Part shown: positions 5,957 to 8,351 of the stretch, in pieces | How the letters are laid out: each line of letters opens with the position of its first letter | How positions within the stretch are numbered: the first letter of the stretch is position 1 | From: Tissierellia bacterium | Lineage (GTDB): Bacteria > Bacillota > Clostridia > Tissierellales > Tepidimicrobiaceae | Length of the DNA stretch: 8,351 nt | Assembly (NCBI GenBank): GCA_012798935.1 | Contig: JAAZMG010000014.1 | Span: 1-8,351 of the forward strand | Direction: 5' to 3' | Position numbers and translations under genes: made by a program | Notes under the pieces: generated by a model | Databases searched by the model: none | What the model was told of the DNA's origin: nothing | The model's input: only the letters and a program-made list of their open reading frames with translations

Positions 5957-5984
5957 TTGAAAGATTGAGAAAATAATATATAAT
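5957..5984 (+). promoter_or_regulatory. SigA-type promoter of the YkuK-kinase-regulator operon
   Basis: TTGAAA (5957-5962) and a perfect TATAAT (5979-5984) are separated by 16 nt. Transcription should start near 5991, about 53 nt before the ATG at 6044. It is the best rightward promoter before the operon, and no terminator lies between it and the end of the window. Confidence 0.65.
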
Positions 5985-6043
5985 GAAATAGACAATGTGA
6001 TATATACTATGAAATTCAGAAGATAATAGAAAGAAGGAGAACA

Positions 6044-6505
6044 ATGTATAGTCCAACTTATGGCAAGGTATCCTATGAAAAAATGATAGATATAATTAAA
6101 GATTTCATAAAAAAGTCACCAGAAAGTACTTATAATATTTCTGTAGGTACAGATAGTCAAAATTTTGATTACACAAAAGTAGTCGTAGTTATAGCTATAC
6201 ACAGAATTGGCAATGGAGGGATATTTTTTTACGATGCTAAAACTGTTAAGAAAATAAATAATATAAGTCAAAAACTATTCTACGAAACAAGTAACAGTCT
6301 AGATATAGCTATGAAACTCTCCGAAACATTGGAAAGAGAGAAAATAGACTTTGGAATAAGTATTCATGTTGATGCTGGGAAAAAGGGACAAACTTCTAAA
6401 TTAATACCAGAAATAGTGGGATGGATAAAGGCTTGTGGATTTTGCTGTGAAACAAAGCCTAATTCTTATGCTGCTTCGTCAATAGCAGACAGGTACACGA
6501 AATAG
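6044..6505 (+). CDS. YkuK-family RNase H-like protein
   Basis: A 153-residue cytoplasmic protein of the YkuK family (ribonuclease H-like fold, formerly DUF458). The biological role of the family is not established. The recognisable motifs are VGTDSQ (34-39, acidic Asp37), an ETS site (Glu81), SIHVDAG (106-112, Asp110) and the C-terminal SYAASSIADRYTK (141-153, Asp149). They carry acidic residues at the spacing of the RNase H-fold metal site, so metal-dependent nuclease activity is possible but inferred. Length is close to the family's usual 150-175. The start ATG follows AAGGAGAA (6032-6039). It is the first gene after a good promoter, and the next gene begins 45 nt beyond its stop with no terminator between, so it is probably co-transcribed with the kinase. 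A weak internal promoter (TATAAT at 6511-6516) cannot be excluded. Confidence 0.88.
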   Translation: MYSPTYGKVSYEKMIDIIKDFIKKSPESTYNISVGTDSQNFDYTKVVVVIAIHRIGNGGIFFYDAKTVKKINNISQKLFYETSNSLDIAMKLSETLEREKIDFGISIHVDAGKKGQTSKLIPEIVGWIKACGFCCETKPNSYAASSIADRYTK

Positions 6506-6537
6506 GAAAATATAATGCTATTAAAGACAATTTTATA

Positions 6538-6544
6538 GAGGTGA
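6538..6544 (+). promoter_or_regulatory. Ribosome-binding site supporting the TTG start of the sensor kinase
   Basis: GAGGTGA (6538-6544), within a longer GAGGTGATT match to the 16S rRNA anti-Shine-Dalgarno, lies 6 nt before TTG at 6551. No ATG with comparable support occurs before the first membrane helix. Confidence 0.75.
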
Positions 6545-6550
6545 TTCAAC

Positions 6551-7825
6551 TTGAAAAATTTCAAAAAGATGATTTTTGTTTCCATTATAATTGCCTTATC
6601 ATCTCAAGTTGGTATTGGATTAATCAGTAGTGATTTTAGAATTTCAGCAGGTATAATGTTTTTTATGATATTTCTTTTCTATTACGAAGATTTAAACCCT
6701 ATCCAAACAGGAATATTATCAGGTATAATGGTAAGCCTTTTAAGATCAATAATATATTATTTTACAAGTGGAAAGCTTAATAATGTAATATTATCATATC
6801 ATATAGAAATAGTGTTCTATACTTTTTATGCTATCATTTATTATTTCTTAACAAAAAGAGGAGATAGAAGGAACATAAATTTTATATTTATTGTTATGGT
6901 CATTAGTGATTTTGGTGCTAATCTTATAGAAGTATTTATTAGAACTAAAATAAGTTCTATCTCTTTTCCCTGGGAAATAAGTTCTACATTATTTCTTGTA
7001 GCTATAGTACGTTCTAGCATAGTATGGTTAGTTTTAAATTTGCTTAAGTACTATGGAATGCTACTTATGAAAGAGGAACACGAAAAAAGATATAAAAGAT
7101 TATTGTGGTTAACATCTCAATTAAAAACGGAGATGTACTGGATGGAAAAGAATATGGATAATATAGAGAAAGTTATGTCCGATTCATATAAATTATTTGA
7201 AATGATTAATCTTAATGAAGATAAAGATAGTTGGGCTGGTAGAGCAGTAGCTATTGCTCGAGATATACATGAAATAAAAAAGGAAAATACACTAGCCATT
7301 CGTGGAATAAAAGAAATTACACAAGATGGACTTAAAGATAAAGATATGAATTTTAAAGATATCATGAATATACTATCTGAGACTATGGAGAAAGAAATAA
7401 GACGATTAAATAGAAATATTGAACTTGTAATCCATATTGAAGAAAATTTTTATACTGGAAAACATTATTATCTTATGTCTATTTTCCGTAATCTTATTAT
7501 GAACAGCATAGATGCAATACCTGATACACAAAAGGGCGGTAGGATTAGTATTAACCATAAAATTGATAATGAACAACATATTTTTGTAGTATCTGATAAT
7601 GGAGTGGGCATAGATAAAGATGGGTTAAAACATATTTTTTCACCCGGCTTTTCTACTAAGATAAATTATAATACAGGTGAAATCAATAGAGGCCTAGGAC
7701 TAGCCATAGTTAAGTATATTGTTGAAGAGCAATTAGAAGGTAGAATAAATGTAAGTTCAATAGAAGGTAAGGGAACAAGATTTTATATATACATATCAAA
7801 ATCTTTATTGGAGGAGAATTCATAG
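6551..7825 (+). CDS. Sensor histidine kinase (GlnK/YcbA-like) with six-TM input domain
   Basis: A 424-residue membrane sensor kinase that should phosphorylate the response regulator encoded next. The N-terminal 165 residues contain about six hydrophobic helices (near 7-25, 32-46, 52-70, 84-101, 110-130 and 145-165) with short loops, so the signal is probably sensed in or at the membrane. A helical linker (about 173-215) leads to the dimerisation domain, with the likely phospho-His at 240 in IARDIHEIKKE (235-245). The ATPase domain has an N box (RNLIMNSIDA, 313-322), DNGVGI (349-354), FSPGFSTK (363-370) and RGLGLAIVK (380-388), so it looks catalytically complete. Pairing with a YcbB/GlnL-type regulator suggests the GlnK branch, which in Bacillus responds to glutamine. 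The ligand here is unproven. The start is TTG. The stop overlaps the next start by one base, so the two are translationally coupled. Confidence 0.92.
   Translation: MKNFKKMIFVSIIIALSSQVGIGLISSDFRISAGIMFFMIFLFYYEDLNPIQTGILSGIMVSLLRSIIYYFTSGKLNNVILSYHIEIVFYTFYAIIYYFLTKRGDRRNINFIFIVMVISDFGANLIEVFIRTKISSISFPWEISSTLFLVAIVRSSIVWLVLNLLKYYGMLLMKEEHEKRYKRLLWLTSQLKTEMYWMEKNMDNIEKVMSDSYKLFEMINLNEDKDSWAGRAVAIARDIHEIKKENTLAIRGIKEITQDGLKDKDMNFKDIMNILSETMEKEIRRLNRNIELVIHIEENFYTGKHYYLMSIFRNLIMNSIDAIPDTQKGGRISINHKIDNEQHIFVVSDNGVGIDKDGLKHIFSPGFSTKINYNTGEINRGLGLAIVKYIVEEQLEGRINVSSIEGKGTRFYIYISKSLLEENS
7810..7816 (+). promoter_or_regulatory. Ribosome-binding site inside the kinase gene for the response regulator
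   Basis: GGAGGAG (7810-7816) lies within the last codons of the kinase, 8 nt before the GTG at 7825. It supports GTG as the regulator start. Confidence 0.8.
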
Positions 7826-8351
7826 TGAAAATATTTATAGTTGAAGATGATCAAAATATCATTAGAATACTAGAAAAAATAATAGAGGATAAGAAATTAG
7901 GAGAAGTAGTTGGAAAAGCTAATGATGGTGTACGTGGTTTGGAAGAGATAAAAATAGTAAAGCCCGATATTGTTTTAGTAGATTTGCTAATGCCTGGTAA
8001 AGATGGTATTAGTTTAACTAGAGAATTAAAGGCTATATACCCTGATATTCAGTATATTATGATATCACAGGTATCTTCTAAGGACATGATTGCTAAAGCA
8101 TATGAAAGTGGAATAGAGTATTATATTTCAAAGCCTATTAATGCTATTGAAGTACAAACTGTAATTAAAAAGGTTGAAGAAAAGGTTGATATGAAGAAAA
8201 AACTAAATCAAATTCAAGATTTATTTTCTGCAGAATCTGAAAATTCTAAAATAGAGGGGGGTAGTCATAATAGCAATAATGGTATAGAAGGAGTAAAGCA
8301 AGTTATGCAAAAGATTGGAGTTATTGGGGAATCAGGTAGTCAAGATATTAT
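7825..8351 (+). CDS. Response regulator, GlnL/YcbB type (3' end outside the window)
   Basis: The first 175 codons of a response regulator, open to the window edge. The GTG at 7825 shares its G with the kinase TAG stop. The receiver domain (1-120) is complete: acidic pocket Asp8 and Asp9, phospho-acceptor Asp53 in LVDLLMPGKDG (51-61), Ser81 in MISQVSSKD (79-87) and Lys103 in YYISKPIN (99-106). A charged helix (115-135, KKVEEKVDMKKKLNQIQDL) and an Asn/Ser-rich linker lead to IEGVKQVMQKIGVIGESGSQ from about 153. This matches the beginning of the YcbB output domain of Bacillus GlnL, which controls glutamine use genes there. The full-length protein should be about 300 residues, so roughly 40% is missing. 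It is co-transcribed with the kinase, its likely phosphodonor. The target genes are not visible. Confidence 0.92.
   Translation, partial: MKIFIVEDDQNIIRILEKIIEDKKLGEVVGKANDGVRGLEEIKIVKPDIVLVDLLMPGKDGISLTRELKAIYPDIQYIMISQVSSKDMIAKAYESGIEYYISKPINAIEVQTVIKKVEEKVDMKKKLNQIQDLFSAESENSKIEGGSHNSNNGIEGVKQVMQKIGVIGESGSQDI

Larger units (their letters stand above)
5734..6043. other. 310-base intergenic region between the DUF4349 and YkuK-like genes
   Basis: This very AT-rich gap separates two divergent genes. It holds a promoter for each (5761-5789 minus and 5957-5984 plus) and no stable hairpin or RNA gene that I can see. An isolated TATAAT at 5882-5887 has no good -35. Two imperfect copies of an AAGATTGA-led motif lie at 5910-5929 and 5961-5984, the second overlapping the rightward promoter. 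A 60-codon minus-strand open frame (5874-6056) is judged spurious. Confidence 0.6.

Noticed and set aside
5874..6056. 60-codon minus-strand open frame between the DUF4349 and YkuK-like genes
   Set aside because: It starts on TTG inside the YkuK-like gene, lacks a binding site, and is Ile/Tyr/Phe/Leu-rich as expected from AT-rich noncoding DNA. It also overlaps the operon promoter.
7117..7365. 82-codon minus-strand open frame within the sensor kinase gene
   Set aside because: It is antisense to the kinase linker and dimerisation region, with a Ser/Ile-rich composition typical of a shadow frame.
1..8351. Defence, mobile or CRISPR system
   Set aside because: There are no transposase, integrase, toxin-antitoxin, restriction or Cas-like proteins, no spaced repeats, and no compositional break. 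The YkuK RNase H fold alone does not indicate a defence system.

Overview
The window is AT-rich chromosomal DNA that looks like a Gram-positive, probably anaerobic and spore-forming member of the Firmicutes (Clostridia or Tissierellia-like). This is inferred from the very low GC, strong purine-rich Shine-Dalgarno sites (GAGGTGAT, AAAGGTGG, AAGGGGG), frequent GTG/TTG starts, intrinsic terminators after most genes, and the families present: a YkuK-type RNase H-like protein, a GlnK/GlnL-type two-component pair, DUF4349 and a PrsA-type foldase. The species cannot be named from the sequence. There is no mobile element, CRISPR array, rRNA or tRNA, and no sign of recent transfer.

Layout from left to right. 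Bases 1-60 hold the terminator of a gene outside the window. A monocistronic gene (149-1732, +) encodes a 527-residue membrane-anchored protein of unassigned function, with its own promoter and a 13-bp terminator. A ZIP-family metal transporter (1929-2675, +) follows; its promoter is flanked by oppositely oriented TGTAACA motifs. It converges on a membrane-anchored parvulin-type foldase (2735-3631, -) across a shared bidirectional terminator. The 3632-3850 gap is a divergent promoter region. It drives the foldase leftward and, rightward, a small cysteine-containing protein with a carboxypeptidase-regulatory-like fold (3851-4177, +), which ends in a 17-bp terminator. A 156-residue protein of unknown function (4318-4788, +) converges on a DUF4349 lipoprotein (4864-5733, -), separated by a perfect 23-bp hairpin.

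After a 310-base AT-rich intergenic region with two back-to-back promoters, the right end is one apparent operon on the + strand. It holds a YkuK-like RNase H-fold protein (6044-6505), a six-TM sensor histidine kinase (6551-7825) and a GlnL/YcbB-type response regulator. The regulator starts on a GTG overlapping the kinase stop codon and runs off the window (7825-8351).

Most of the window is cell-envelope and extracytoplasmic biology (foldase, lipoprotein, metal uptake, membrane-anchored protein), each gene as its own transcription unit. The two-component pair is the only clear functional partnership. By family it would sense a small nutrient such as glutamine/glutamate and act by antitermination or DNA binding, but its target genes are not in view. 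I found no convincing previously undescribed multi-gene system. The points most worth a second look are regulatory (motifs at the ZIP promoter, a leader hairpin over a start codon) and the uncharacterised conserved-looking proteins.
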